50,609 nt of DNA. Origin: an uncultured Collinsella sp. (GTDB taxonomy: Bacteria > Actinomycetota > Coriobacteriia > Coriobacteriales > Coriobacteriaceae). How positions within the stretch are numbered: the first letter of the stretch is position 1; each line of letters begins with the position of its first letter. The notes beneath the pieces were generated by a model that was not told where the DNA came from, searched no databases, and saw only the letters and a list, made by a program, of their open reading frames with translations. The stretch covers positions 1 through 50,609 of the forward strand of contig CAKURW010000008.1 in NCBI GenBank assembly GCA_934675795.1, given 5' to 3'. Below are positions 24,459 through 33,613 of the stretch, piece by piece. The position numbers and the translations under genes are program-made.

Positions 24459-27400
24459 GACGCTCACCTCCCTTCGCATTCGCCTTGCGACGAATGTGCA
24501 TCCAGGCTGCAGCAGCGCAAAGCACCGCCGCGCCGGCAAGGTACGTCAGAGTGACGCCCGACATACCAGAAAGGGGCAAAGAGGTGGAGTAGGTGTTGGT
24601 GAAGGTGGGGGTGGAGTCGGTGAACGTATGCTCAGTGTCGTCGGTCACCGAATTACCATTACGATCTTGAATCTGCTTGTAGGTTGCAGAGATGTCTATC
24701 TTGCCTTTAGAGTTATCAGCCGCCTTGACCGTAATTTGATAGACCGACTGGTCATACTCGTAGTTCGTGAACGGCGTCGTCGGCCGCTGTTCACGAACGT
24801 AATAGGTGAAGGTCTTGCTTGCACCACGACCGGTAGGGTCAGATTCGAGCTTTTCGAGTTGATTGAGTTTGTACTCAATCTCGTCGAAGTCCAAGGTCTG
24901 GGACTTGGAGCCGTCAGCCTTGGTCGACTTATCGTTGACGATGCTCGTGAACTCCTTGTCGGTCGCGAGCTGAAGCGTAAACTTCTTCATCTCGCCACCC
25001 TTGACAACCTTCGTAGCCGCCGGAGTCCAGGAACCCTTGGAGTCGTACGGCGTGTATGTGTTGGTGAAAGTCTTTGAGCTTGTTAGCGCGACGTTTGCAA
25101 CGTCACCTTCGGGTATTGGATAAACCGTAGCAACAGACGTAGTACCATTAGCGGCGATTGTGGTGATTGCCACACTACTGACCGTATAGTACGTGTACTC
25201 GATATCAAGCACCTTATGCGACTTTTTTTCATCCTTTACGACCTTAGGATCTATCTTGTAGATAGTCTCGTCGCAAGTCACGCCAGAAACGGGATTGTCA
25301 CCGGGGTCTTCAACGAGGTAGTAGACGATCGAGTCATCGGAATAGACCTCGCCCAGATTAAAGGCAAAGTTGCCGCCGCCATCATTCGTGACCCCATTGC
25401 CAACTTTTGTGCAGCCATTGAGTCGCAGCTTGTGATCGGCAAACGAGGGGTCCTGCTTGTTTGTACCCTGTTTGAGCAGCTGGAACTTGAACTCTCCGTC
25501 TTTAAGCGCACGACCCATTAGCGCCTTAGTGCCATTGAGCTTCATCTTGGGGTACACGCTCACCTGCATGGTGGAACCAGCGACAACGTCACCATTGGTC
25601 ATGATTCCGCCACCGTGGACGTTGGATTTGTTGCCCGTAATGAAGAGCGTGGCATTATCACGGGCAAGCCCTTGATCACCATCGGAAGGATCTGCATCGA
25701 GGCCAATCATGTACTTAGCCTGGGCGCCCTCGTACTTGCCGATGGTCGTAGGCGGCTGACCGTCGATCGTGCCCTTCCAGTTGGCAGCGCCGCCACCAAG
25801 CATCTGACCAGTTACGGCAGCGATGTAGTCGCTATTATCTGACTTGCGAATCAGGAATAGATCCTTATGGCCGTTTTGCTTGAAGGTATCAGTGATTTCG
25901 CCACCCTTAACGGTTGTGGGCTGATCTTCATTCTTACCATTAGTACCACCCGATAGGTGGGCGCCGTTTTCATCGCAGTTTCCGAAAATCGCAATACCAT
26001 TGGTATCGGTAATAGCCGTTTTGCCGGTCGGGCAGGCAGCGAAGCCACCGCCATAGCCCTCGGCCGAATTGTTAGTAATCAGCGCGTTGTAAATCTTAAG
26101 AGTCGCTGAATTAACGTTTTCATCACTGTTGCCGCCCTGGACGAACACGCCGCCACCGCCCCAGTCATTAGTGGTATTGGTCGTATTGTTGGTGATATAA
26201 GCGTGTGAACCATTCGCAACTTCAAACACACCAACGGTAGGCGCAGCAATGCGGATACCGCCACCCTCTGAGTTTTGCGCCACATTGCTGGCGATGGTTC
26301 CACCAGAGAACGTAAACGTGGAAAGAGCCTGCTTCCAAGCGCCAGCATAAATACCGCCACCGGCCTCGGCAGAATAGTTACCGGTGATGTAGCCACCGTT
26401 AATCTTCAGGCTACCGCCATTAAAAGCAGCAATACCACCACCACCGTGGCAACCGCCGCCCTTGTGCACCCAATTAGTCGAATCGGTATCTTGGTAGAAC
26501 TGATACTTGTTATTGGTGATGTAGCCGCTCGTAACGTTAACGGTTGATTCGAACGCACAGATACCTGCGCCGTAGCCAGACTGGCTACCAAACGTACCGT
26601 TGCCGGAGATAATGCTGCCATCCACGTTGACCATTGAGCCCTTAGCGTACACGCCGCCGCCATTGGGAGCGTAGTTACCTGCGATAACGCCACCGGTTAG
26701 ATTAAGGGTCGAAGCAGCACCCTTTTCATTAGACACCATAATGCCAGCGCCGGTGCCCGAGGTTCCCGTAGAGGCACCGCAAACGTAGCCACCGCTCATA
26801 TTGACGGTAGAACCGTTCTCGGCGTAGACCAAGTTGGCAACTTTACAGCCCTGTCCTTGCGTCAGCACGCCACTTTCAAGATTGAACGTACCGCCCTTAC
26901 CATTAGTGCCATAAAGATTGATGAGCTTCAATTGGTCGTTACCACTGCACGCCACGATGGCGCCGCCGATGGTAGCTTCGTGTTTATAAAGAGCCTCGGT
27001 AGTGCTAATGCCATCTGGATTTACGGACGATCCGGTTACATAGTAGGTGAGATTTGTAGGAATATTAGAAGTCTCATCAGGGGCCACAGAGGCAAGGTTG
27101 CCATTTTTGCTAGATGTGTTGTCGGAGCATACATATTTGTCGCCCGTTGGATCATCCACTTCAGCTTGCTGACTATCCATGACGGTTAACGTCGCGCCCC
27201 CCGTAATGTTGAACAGGGGCTGGCTCGAGCTCTCGTGTTTAATTTTGTGACCGTTTAGATCCAGCGTGATCTTGCTGCCGTCCTTGCCAAGCTGGATTGT
27301 CCCGCCGGTATCGACATCATTCATAAGCTTGAAGCTAGCGACACCGCTTGCATTCTCCAACTTGTTTTTCAAATCGTCAGCGCTATTTATCTCGACGGGC

Positions 27401-27801
27401 GCCGCTTCGGTTTGCCCACCTTCCGCAGCTGCCATAACGGCGCCGTCATCCGACGACTCGCCGTCTTCGACCTGCAACTCGCCCTCAGGCTGATCCTCAG
27501 ACTGACCCTGCTCAACACCATTTGAAGAGTCGGCCTCGCCGCCGTCGACCTCGTCGCTATTCTGGTTTTCGGTATCCCCGTTGGTAGTGTTGTCTACACC
27601 AGTAGACTCACTTGAGGAACCCCCCCCCATTACAGTTTCCTCGGTAGGAGCTGCCTGGGCATCATTGGCAATGGCCTGCGAGATCGGGGGCATGACGAGC
27701 GACAGTACCAAGCTCAAGACAGAAGCTCCGCACAAAACACCCGCTACCACACGATGCGCTGCTTTATTACCTTGCTTAGCTTTATTTGAATTTGCTGTCA
27801 T
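24451..27801 (-). CDS. Large sorting-signal-anchored surface protein, probable pilus-tip adhesin
   Basis: The 1116-aa protein begins with a signal peptide (about residues 1-50) and a low-complexity Glu/Asp/Ser/Gly linker (52-135). A long right-handed beta-helix region (about 140-720), full of GGGI, GGGV and NNT turns, follows. Next come two Spy0128/FctA-like isopeptide pilin domains, each ending in FTNTY (about 745-930 and 930-1070), then a sorting signal LPLSG (1075-1079), a membrane helix and a basic tail. Being first in the locus and largest, it probably sits at the pilus tip and binds host or mucus glycans, by analogy. A run of nine Gs at codons 58-61 could switch the frame. GGGGAGGAGG precedes the ATG. 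Confidence 0.88.
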   Translation of the reverse strand: MTANSNKAKQGNKAAHRVVAGVLCGASVLSLVLSLVMPPISQAIANDAQAAPTEETVMGGGSSSESTGVDNTTNGDTENQNSDEVDGGEADSSNGVEQGQSEDQPEGELQVEDGESSDDGAVMAAAEGGQTEAAPVEINSADDLKNKLENASGVASFKLMNDVDTGGTIQLGKDGSKITLDLNGHKIKHESSSQPLFNITGGATLTVMDSQQAEVDDPTGDKYVCSDNTSSKNGNLASVAPDETSNIPTNLTYYVTGSSVNPDGISTTEALYKHEATIGGAIVACSGNDQLKLINLYGTNGKGGTFNLESGVLTQGQGCKVANLVYAENGSTVNMSGGYVCGASTGTSGTGAGIMVSNEKGAASTLNLTGGVIAGNYAPNGGGVYAKGSMVNVDGSIISGNGTFGSQSGYGAGICAFESTVNVTSGYITNNKYQFYQDTDSTNWVHKGGGCHGGGGIAAFNGGSLKINGGYITGNYSAEAGGGIYAGAWKQALSTFTFSGGTIASNVAQNSEGGGIRIAAPTVGVFEVANGSHAYITNNTTNTTNDWGGGGVFVQGGNSDENVNSATLKIYNALITNNSAEGYGGGFAACPTGKTAITDTNGIAIFGNCDENGAHLSGGTNGKNEDQPTTVKGGEITDTFKQNGHKDLFLIRKSDNSDYIAAVTGQMLGGGAANWKGTIDGQPPTTIGKYEGAQAKYMIGLDADPSDGDQGLARDNATLFITGNKSNVHGGGIMTNGDVVAGSTMQVSVYPKMKLNGTKALMGRALKDGEFKFQLLKQGTNKQDPSFADHKLRLNGCTKVGNGVTNDGGGNFAFNLGEVYSDDSIVYYLVEDPGDNPVSGVTCDETIYKIDPKVVKDEKKSHKVLDIEYTYYTVSSVAITTIAANGTTSVATVYPIPEGDVANVALTSSKTFTNTYTPYDSKGSWTPAATKVVKGGEMKKFTLQLATDKEFTSIVNDKSTKADGSKSQTLDFDEIEYKLNQLEKLESDPTGRGASKTFTYYVREQRPTTPFTNYEYDQSVYQITVKAADNSKGKIDISATYKQIQDRNGNSVTDDTEHTFTDSTPTFTNTYSTSLPLSGMSGVTLTYLAGAAVLCAAAAWMHIRRKANAKGGERRE
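27620..27628 (-). repeat. G9 homopolymer inside the adhesin gene
   Basis: Nine consecutive Gs on the coding strand span ATG-GGG-GGG-GGT at codons 58-61, just after the signal peptide. As given the frame is intact. Loss or gain of one G would end translation early. Confidence 0.9.
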
Positions 27802-27891
27802 CGATGCCTCCTCCCCAAGAGACCGCGATCCTGCTCTTTCACTATCAAACGTATCTGCGCAATCTGTAATTGCGCACGCTTAGTAATGCAT

Positions 27892-27921
27892 ATTGTAACG
27901 ATTGTTTGAACATCTAAGCAA
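27892..27921 (-). promoter_or_regulatory. Promoter of the pilus operon
   Basis: On the minus strand TTGCTT (27916-27921) and TACAAT (27892-27897) are 18 bases apart, about 90 nt before the adhesin start. The spacer from 27802 to 28260 is unusually AT-rich, contains a 7-bp dyad (28096-28102 with 28108-28114) and no recognisable gene, so it may bind regulators. Confidence 0.5.
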
Positions 27922-28263
27922 AAAAGCCGATAGTTTTGTAGCGAATTCTCAATTCTCTTGACATTTGCTCGGATTTACCTTCGTTTATCCGCTATGAAAT
28001 ATCTATTTCTACTGGTAATTAAGTCAGTTATCAGTTTTTTTAATAGCATTTTATTTATTTGCACAACATTTTGTTCAAGAGTGAACATCCTGTGAACGGT
28101 CGAAAATCGACCGTGAGCGGCAGGTCATTAACCAAGAGGAATATCCTACCAAACTGATGAGAATATCTTTAACCCATCGGTGGTTAGAAGCATGATGTTC
28201 AAACAACTAAATTTGAATTTTCGCGCAGATTTTAGGCATCAATTCGCCCAAATCGTCTGAGGC

Positions 28264-28297
28264 TACCGCAAAGGTGCCTGCTCCCTTTGTGGTGGTC
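28264..28297. repeat. Palindrome family B, degenerate copy
   Basis: The right half (CCCTTTGTGGTGGTCC) and the centre match family B; the left arm is eroded. It ends about 10 nt after the HAD gene stop. Confidence 0.65.
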
Positions 28298-28307
28298 CCC
28301 CCCTGCG

Positions 28308-29129
28308 CTACAGCAGATGTTCCTCGATAAAGATCGCGATACCGTCTTTGTCGTTACTCGCGGTCACAAAGTCGGCGGCGGCGCAGGTGGCGTCGCTGCC
28401 GTTTGCCATGGCCACGCCCACGCCGGCGTCGGCCACCATGCAGGTGTCGTTATCGGCATCGCCAAACACGCAGATGTCCTGGAGCTCCATGTCGTTGAGC
28501 TCCGCCACGCGCACAAGGCCGCGCGTCTTGGACACGCGCGGATCCATGAACTCGTAGAGCCGCTGCGTGGTTTGCAGAGCCGCCGCCTTAACGGTGTCGT
28601 CGGCAAACGTCGACGCCCGCTCAATCACCCGCGGCATTACCTCGGGCGCCATGGTAAACATCACCTTGGGCTGCGGCTCGCGCAAAAACTCGGCAAAATC
28701 GACCACCTTGTAGGGCACGCCGTCGACGCGCGACAGGTGCTCGACGCACGCGTTGCTCTCGGGCACGTAGAACACGCCGTCTCGGGGGCAGACGGGTGTT
28801 GCCGGAAGGTCCGCCATGTGCTTGCAGATGCGCGCGATGGTCTCGCCCGGCAGCGGATAGCTCAGCTCGTTGATGTCGTGCGCGCGGTCGATGACCTCGG
28901 CGCCACCGCAGCCCACCATCACGTCCACCAGGCCTTCGATGCCCCAGAGCTCGTACATGGCCTCGGTCGCGTGGGCGTCGCGCCCGGTGCACAGGCCAAA
29001 CAGCACGCCGCGCTCGCGCAGGGCGCGGATCGCCGCCACGGTGCGCGGGGACACCGTGTGCTGGCTCGTGAGCAGCGTGCCGTCGATATCGCAGAACACG
29101 GCTTTAATGTGGCTGAAGGTGGTGTCCAT
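28308..29129 (-). CDS. HAD-superfamily phosphatase, Cof type
   Basis: It is a predicted cytoplasmic phosphatase of sugar phosphates or cofactor phosphates. The 273-aa protein has motif I FCDIDGTLL (nucleophile Asp14, acid Asp16), a type IIB cap, and motif IV FGDADNDTCMV, followed by GVAMANGSD, typical of the Cof/YbiV group. I start at the ATG at 29129, preceded by AGAAAGGC; the open frame reaches 63 codons further back through two palindromic repeats, which is not plausible coding sequence. It is probably monocistronic. The substrate cannot be told from sequence. Confidence 0.88.
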   Translation of the reverse strand: MDTTFSHIKAVFCDIDGTLLTSQHTVSPRTVAAIRALRERGVLFGLCTGRDAHATEAMYELWGIEGLVDVMVGCGGAEVIDRAHDINELSYPLPGETIARICKHMADLPATPVCPRDGVFYVPESNACVEHLSRVDGVPYKVVDFAEFLREPQPKVMFTMAPEVMPRVIERASTFADDTVKAAALQTTQRLYEFMDPRVSKTRGLVRVAELNDMELQDICVFGDADNDTCMVADAGVGVAMANGSDATCAAADFVTASNDKDGIAIFIEEHLL

Positions 29130-29221
29130 GGGGGCCTTTCTGGGTTGTGCGGCGGTGTGGGGTGTGGTCGGAAGTGGTGTACATGGTATACCAAGGCGCG
29201 CACGGGGCGCCTTGGTGCAAA

Positions 29222-29256
29222 ACCACCACAAAGGTGCCCGTTCCCCCTTGTGGTGA
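29222..29256. repeat. Palindrome family B, copy 2 (imperfect)
   Basis: The left arm ACCACCACAAAGG (29222-29234) is intact; the right arm (about 29245-29256) has changes. It is next to family A copy 2, the same pairing as at 18.9 kb but in the other order. Confidence 0.8.
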
Positions 29257-29275
29257 CCGAACCCGAAGCGCAAAC

Positions 29276-29332
29276 CATCACAACATTCGATGTTTTTCGG
29301 CAAAATCGCGATTTTCATCGAATGTTGTGATG
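29276..29332. repeat. Palindrome family A, copy 2
   Basis: The perfect 15-nt arms (29276-29290 with 29318-29332) and the inner AAAATC/GATTTT hairpin match copy 1. It ends four bases from the MFS gene stop. Confidence 0.9.
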
Positions 29333-29336
29333 GTTT

Positions 29337-30623
29337 TTACCGCCTCGCGGCACGATCAAAATGCCGGCGGCCAAACAGCAGCAACGCCGCGGGAACTGCC
29401 GTCACGACCATACCCGCCCCTACGAGCGTCTGCTGCACGCCAAATGTCGCCGCCAGCCACGGGGCAATCGCCAGCGGGGCTACGCCGGCAAACATGTTGC
29501 CAAAGCCCATGACCGAGTTCACGCGACCAAGCTGCTCGAGCGGGGCCGTCGTCTGCACGATAGTGTTGTGGAGCGGGTTGACGACGCCCCAGGCCACGCC
29601 CAGGGCAATCTGGCCGACGAGGGCTACGCCCACGTACGATGTTCCCACATAGAGCAAACTTCCCAGACCCACGGACATAAGCGCCGCGAGCAGCGTTTTA
29701 AGGTTGATCAGGTGCGGCGGCAAACGGAGCGCAATAACGGCGCCCAGCACCGCGCCCACACCGCTGGCCGACGAGAGCCAGCCCATCCACTCAACGCCGA
29801 CGTGCAGGACATCGCGGTAGAAGAACGACTCCAGTGGATCGAAGGCGCCATAGCCAAAGTTCGAAAGAAAGATAATGAAGAACAGCAGGGCGAGGACGCT
29901 GTTGGTGAAGACTGTCTTGATGCTGGCTGCGAAGGTGGCGCGAGAAGATGTGTTGGGGTCGGGACTTTGGCTGGCCTTATCCGACGTGATGTCGCCGATT
30001 GCGGGTTTGCCTTCGTGTGTGGCGGCCTGACCTGCACTTTGCCTAAAGCCCCAACCGGCGGCGAGCGCCAGTACGGTAAAGATCATCATGAGCACAAACA
30101 CCGCGCGCGACGACGCAGCCGCCGCGACAAAGCCGCCCAGCGTGGGGCCAACGATGATACTCACGTTTGAAAACATGGCGATGGCGGAGTTGATGTCTTT
30201 GAGCTCGACGGGATCATCGGTGAGGTAGGCCGGATAGGATGTGGCGATGGGCTGGGCGAACCCCATCACAAAACCCAGGAGCACCGCGCCGAGCAGGACG
30301 ATGCCGGTCGCGCTGCCAAAGGCGATAATCGCCGCGCCGGTTGTCAGCGCGCCGACGATGCTCAGCAAAAAATGGCGGCGCGGGCCCAAAGCGTCGAGCG
30401 CCGCTCCACCCGCAAAGGACCCCAGGATCACGAAAACGTTCATAAACAGAACGGCCAGCGATGTCGCCACGACCGAGGCATCGTCTGCATAGGTGAGCGT
30501 TCCGATGACGCCGATAAAGTAGCTGGTCTGAAAACCGGTGTAGATGAGAAAGCGCATCGCCACCAGGCGCTTGGCCTGCACGGACAGCGATGATTGAGGC
30601 TTTGAGAAAAGAGAGGCGAGCAT
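29337..30623 (-). CDS. Major facilitator superfamily transporter
   Basis: A 428-aa membrane protein with about twelve predicted helices and the MFS architecture of two six-helix halves joined by a hydrophilic loop (SDKASQSPDPNTSSR, about residue 205). An early DALGPRRH segment stands where the MFS loop 2-3 motif (GxLaDrxGrr) is expected. The type is closest to drug or small-molecule exporters. I chose the ATG at 30623 because AAGGAG lies seven bases before it. The gene is flanked by palindromic repeats on the 3' side and has no obvious partner, so the substrate is unknown. Confidence 0.85.
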   Translation of the reverse strand: MLASLFSKPQSSLSVQAKRLVAMRFLIYTGFQTSYFIGVIGTLTYADDASVVATSLAVLFMNVFVILGSFAGGAALDALGPRRHFLLSIVGALTTGAAIIAFGSATGIVLLGAVLLGFVMGFAQPIATSYPAYLTDDPVELKDINSAIAMFSNVSIIVGPTLGGFVAAAASSRAVFVLMMIFTVLALAAGWGFRQSAGQAATHEGKPAIGDITSDKASQSPDPNTSSRATFAASIKTVFTNSVLALLFFIIFLSNFGYGAFDPLESFFYRDVLHVGVEWMGWLSSASGVGAVLGAVIALRLPPHLINLKTLLAALMSVGLGSLLYVGTSYVGVALVGQIALGVAWGVVNPLHNTIVQTTAPLEQLGRVNSVMGFGNMFAGVAPLAIAPWLAATFGVQQTLVGAGMVVTAVPAALLLFGRRHFDRAARR

Positions 30624-30752
30624 GGAGACTCCTTGTTTCATACGAATGCGGACGGTGGGCATTCGCCACCGTCTGTCAAATCAATCTATCCGCATGAAAC
30701 ATTAAGGACGCATCAAGCCCCTTCTCTCCGTTTTTCGCCCGTCATGAACTAC

Positions 30753-30789
30753 TTGGTAGATTGTAAGACATGTCCCACACATCTACCAA
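30753..30789. repeat. Palindrome with TTGGTAGAT arms
   Basis: 9-nt arms (30753-30761 with 30781-30789) enclose a loop containing TGTCCC. It is one of three palindromes in the 390-nt spacer between the MFS gene and moaC-mobB; I see no gene there. Confidence 0.6.
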
Positions 30790-30796
30790 AGCAAAA

Positions 30797-30830
30797 ACCA
30801 CCACAAAGGTGCCTGTCCCCTTTGTGGTGG
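30797..30830. repeat. Palindrome family B, copy 3
   Basis: ACCACCACAAAGG (30797-30809) and CCTTTGTGGTGG (30819-30830) enclose a loop with CCTGTCC, almost identical to the copy at 45.4 kb. Confidence 0.9.
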
Positions 30831-30855
30831 AAATGACGTTTGCCCAGATAAAACC

Positions 30856-30884
30856 TGCCAAAATAAACCTGTCCCTTTTTGGCA
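30856..30884. repeat. Palindrome with TGCCAAAA arms
   Basis: 8-nt arms (30856-30863 with 30877-30884) enclose a loop with CCTGTCCC, the same core as family B. Confidence 0.6.
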
Positions 30885-31016
30885 TGTTATGGCAACGCAG
30901 CGAGCCGGTTCCAAGTGCCCCAGGTCGCCCCGAAAGAGGAGCGACGCGTACTTTGGAACGCGAGCGACGGCTTGAGGGGCGAGATGGGGTGCTTGGGGCC
31001 GGCGCAGCGTCAAGCC

Positions 31017-32318
31017 TTAAAGGTGGTCTTGGATGAGGTCGCAGATGGCTCGGGCGTCGTTGATGTTGATGGCTCGGGTCGCAAAGCCGGCGTCGAAGGC
31101 CTGGCGTGCCAGGGCCTCGTTGCAGGCAAGGGCCAGCGTGTGACCGTCGACCAGGTCGAGCGAGCTCTTGCCGCGCAGACGGTCGACACCGGAGCGTGCG
31201 ACCACGATGTTGTCGAAGCCCTCGGTCTTGTAGCCCTCGATGATCACCACGTCGACATCGTTGTAGCGCGACAGCAGCTCGCGCGCGGGCATTTCGTCCT
31301 CCTCGCGCGTGTCGGCGTACTCCGCCCAGCGCGTGGCGCAGATGAGGCCCACATGCTTGGATCCGGCCTGGTGATGGCGCCAAGTGTCCTTAGCGGGCAC
31401 GTCGATATCAAGGCCGTGGTGCCCATGATGCTTGAGCGAACCCACGCGCAGGCCGCGGCGGGTGAGCTCGGCGATAACCTTCTCGACGAGCGTGGTCTTA
31501 CCCGAGTTCTGGTAGCCGATAAACGCGATCGCGGGGACGGCCGGAGTGGGAGCTGCGGGAGCGACGGCGACGGGTGCGCTTGCGGGCGCGGCACCGTCAG
31601 CGGCCACGGCCTCAGTAGCAGCGGCCTGGCGCTCTGCGCGATCCCACACGCCCGAGCGGCCGCCCTCCTTGTGCAACAGGCGCACGTCGACAATCTCCAT
31701 GCCGCGATCGACGGCTTTGCACATGTCGTAGATCGTTAGGCACGCGGCACTCGCGCCGGTCAACGCCTCCATCTCGATACCCGTCTTGCCCGTCACGCCG
31801 GCCGTAACCAGTACGTGAAAGCCAACCTGCCCGTCCGTGCGCGCCGGTGCCCAGCCCTCGGGCACGTCCTCGGCCGGCGTCCCCGCCGCAGCGATGGGCG
31901 CAATGTCGCACTTGCTCTTGGTAATGAGCAACGGATGGCACATGGGGATGATGTCGCTTGTGCGTTTGATGGCCATAATGCCCGCGACGCGCGCGCAGGC
32001 GAGCACGTCGCCCTTTTTGGCGCGGTCCTGCAGCACCATGGCCTGCGTCTCGGGATGCATGAGGATGGCGCCCTCGGCGATGGCAATGCGATGGGTCTCG
32101 GCCTTGTCGGACACGTCGACCATGCGTACCTCGCCCTTGGCGTCCACGTGCGTCAGCTCGTCGCGACGGGCGTCACGGGCGGGCTCGGTGGCAGCGCTGG
32201 CAGTCGGCTGCGCGGACGCGTCGACGTTGCCAGCATTCGCCGCGGCCGTGGCTTTGTGGGCAGACATCGCGGCCCTGCGAGCGGCCTTGGTGGCATCGGC
32301 GTACCTGCTCTTGGCCAT
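31017..32318 (-). CDS. MoaC-MobB fusion: cyclic pyranopterin synthase plus molybdopterin-guanine dinucleotide adapter
   Basis: MoaC makes cyclic pyranopterin monophosphate from the MoaA product; MobB is a GTP-binding protein that aids the later guanylation of molybdopterin. The 433-aa protein has an Ala-rich N-terminal extension (1-50), a MoaC domain (about 52-235, with LTHVDAKGEVRMVDVS, IPMCHPLLIT and MEALTGASAACLTIYDMCKA), a Pro-Ala linker (about 236-262) and a MobB domain (263-433, P-loop GYQNSGKTT, then SLKHHGHHGLDID). The two steps are far apart in the pathway. The ATG follows GGAGGATGATCAT; the gene is coupled to moaA, four bases away. Confidence 0.92.
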   Translation of the reverse strand: MAKSRYADATKAARRAAMSAHKATAAANAGNVDASAQPTASAATEPARDARRDELTHVDAKGEVRMVDVSDKAETHRIAIAEGAILMHPETQAMVLQDRAKKGDVLACARVAGIMAIKRTSDIIPMCHPLLITKSKCDIAPIAAAGTPAEDVPEGWAPARTDGQVGFHVLVTAGVTGKTGIEMEALTGASAACLTIYDMCKAVDRGMEIVDVRLLHKEGGRSGVWDRAERQAAATEAVAADGAAPASAPVAVAPAAPTPAVPAIAFIGYQNSGKTTLVEKVIAELTRRGLRVGSLKHHGHHGLDIDVPAKDTWRHHQAGSKHVGLICATRWAEYADTREEDEMPARELLSRYNDVDVVIIEGYKTEGFDNIVVARSGVDRLRGKSSLDLVDGHTLALACNEALARQAFDAGFATRAININDARAICDLIQDHL

Positions 32319-32322
32319 ATGA

Positions 32323-33378
32323 TCATCCTCCGATTTGGGACATAAAGCGTTGCGTGCCCTCAATTATCGCGTGTTCCTGCGGTTTGTGGGCCACGGCATC
32401 GCGCCAAATCGAAAGTACCTGCATATCATCACCACGGCGCAGGGCGTCGCGCACCGAATACTCGGCATCGCTGAACAGGCACGGACGCACGTTGCCATCG
32501 GCCGTCAGGCGCAGACGGTTGCAATTCGCACAAAAATGGTTGGACATGGCGCTAATGAAACCGACCGTTCCCGTCGCGCCAGGAAAGTGCCAATAGCGCG
32601 CAGGGCCCGCGCCGGCAGGAGCGTCGTTGATGCCGAGCGGCTCGAGCTCGCCCAGCCCCGCCGCGGCTGCCCCGGCATTGATGCGCGCCCGCAGCTCGTC
32701 ACTCGGCACGGTGTCGCTCGCGTCCCACAGCTCGGGATTGAGCGCGGGCGCGTGAGGGTCCACAGCGCAATGCGAGCTCGTGTGCTCGTCGCCGATGGGC
32801 ATGTATTCGATAAATCGCAGGTGGATGGGGCGGTCGAGCGTGAGTCGCGCGAGGGCCGCCACATCCTGGTTGAGCCGGCGCACCACAACACAGTTGACCT
32901 TAACGGGCTCAAAGCCCCAAGCCAGCGCCGCGTCGATGCCAGCCATGGTCTGCTCGAGCCGACCCAGACGCGTGATCTTTCCAAAGAGCGTAGGGTCGAG
33001 CGTGTCGAGCGAGATATTGACGCGGTTAAGCCCCGCATCTTTGAGCTGCGGCGCCAGCTTGGGCAGCAGGGCACCGTTGGTGGTGAGCGAGATGTCCTCG
33101 ATCTGCGGAATCGCGCGGATGTCACGAATGAGCGGAATGATACGGCGGCTGACCAGCGGCTCGCCGCCCGTCAGGCGCACGCGGCGAATGCCCTCCCCCG
33201 CCACCAAGCGCACAAAGCGGGCGATTTCCTCGGCACTGAGCAGCTCGTCGTGTGCACGGGGCGCCACGCCATCGGCCGGCATGCAATAGATGCAGCGGAA
33301 ATTGCACTTGTCGGTAACGGCAATGCGCAGGTAGTTGATGTCGCGGCCAAAACCGTCATGTTGCACGTGCCCGTCCAC
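32323..33378 (-). CDS. moaA: GTP 3',8-cyclase (radical SAM)
   Basis: MoaA opens molybdenum cofactor synthesis by rearranging GTP with S-adenosylmethionine radicals. The 351-aa protein has the radical-SAM cluster motif CNFRCIYC (Cys25, Cys29, Cys32) and the C-terminal second cluster site (CANCNRLRL, then VRPCLF). It lacks the usual C-terminal GG tail in standard spacing but ends SQIGG, which does match the MoaA double-Gly end. A GTG at 33378 behind GGGGAGGG is the start. It is co-transcribed with the moaC-mobB fusion; moaB, moaD, moaE, moeA and mobA are not in this window. Confidence 0.95.
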   Translation of the reverse strand: MDGHVQHDGFGRDINYLRIAVTDKCNFRCIYCMPADGVAPRAHDELLSAEEIARFVRLVAGEGIRRVRLTGGEPLVSRRIIPLIRDIRAIPQIEDISLTTNGALLPKLAPQLKDAGLNRVNISLDTLDPTLFGKITRLGRLEQTMAGIDAALAWGFEPVKVNCVVVRRLNQDVAALARLTLDRPIHLRFIEYMPIGDEHTSSHCAVDPHAPALNPELWDASDTVPSDELRARINAGAAAAGLGELEPLGINDAPAGAGPARYWHFPGATGTVGFISAMSNHFCANCNRLRLTADGNVRPCLFSDAEYSVRDALRRGDDMQVLSIWRDAVAHKPQEHAIIEGTQRFMSQIGG

Positions 33379-33514
33379 GCGGCCCTCCCCTCACGCGGTG
33401 TTTTATTCTTCGGAAAACATAATACCCCACGAGAGAATTATGCCGACACCCGTACGACAGGACAGGTCGCTTCGAGCAAGACCGGCTTCCCAAGCCCATC
33501 CTCAGCATACAAAC

Positions 33515-33571
33515 CATCACAACATTCGATGCTTTTCCCGTTTTTGGCGATAAACGTCGAATGTTGTGATG
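33515..33571. repeat. Palindrome family A, copy 3
   Basis: The 15-nt arms (33515-33529 with 33557-33571) are perfect. The loop differs from copies 1 and 2 and lacks their inner hairpin. Confidence 0.9.
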
Positions 33572-33613
33572 GCTTGCCTGCCCACGGCACCCCGTAGAAG
33601 GACCAAAGCGCCC

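Noticed and set aside
27802..28260. Hidden gene in the AT-rich spacer before the pilus operon
   Set aside because: No frame with start and ribosome site is found in either direction; it reads as regulatory sequence.
28297..28303. C7 tract as a second phase-variation site
   Set aside because: It lies in the spacer after the HAD stop and within a decayed palindrome, so it cannot switch a reading frame.
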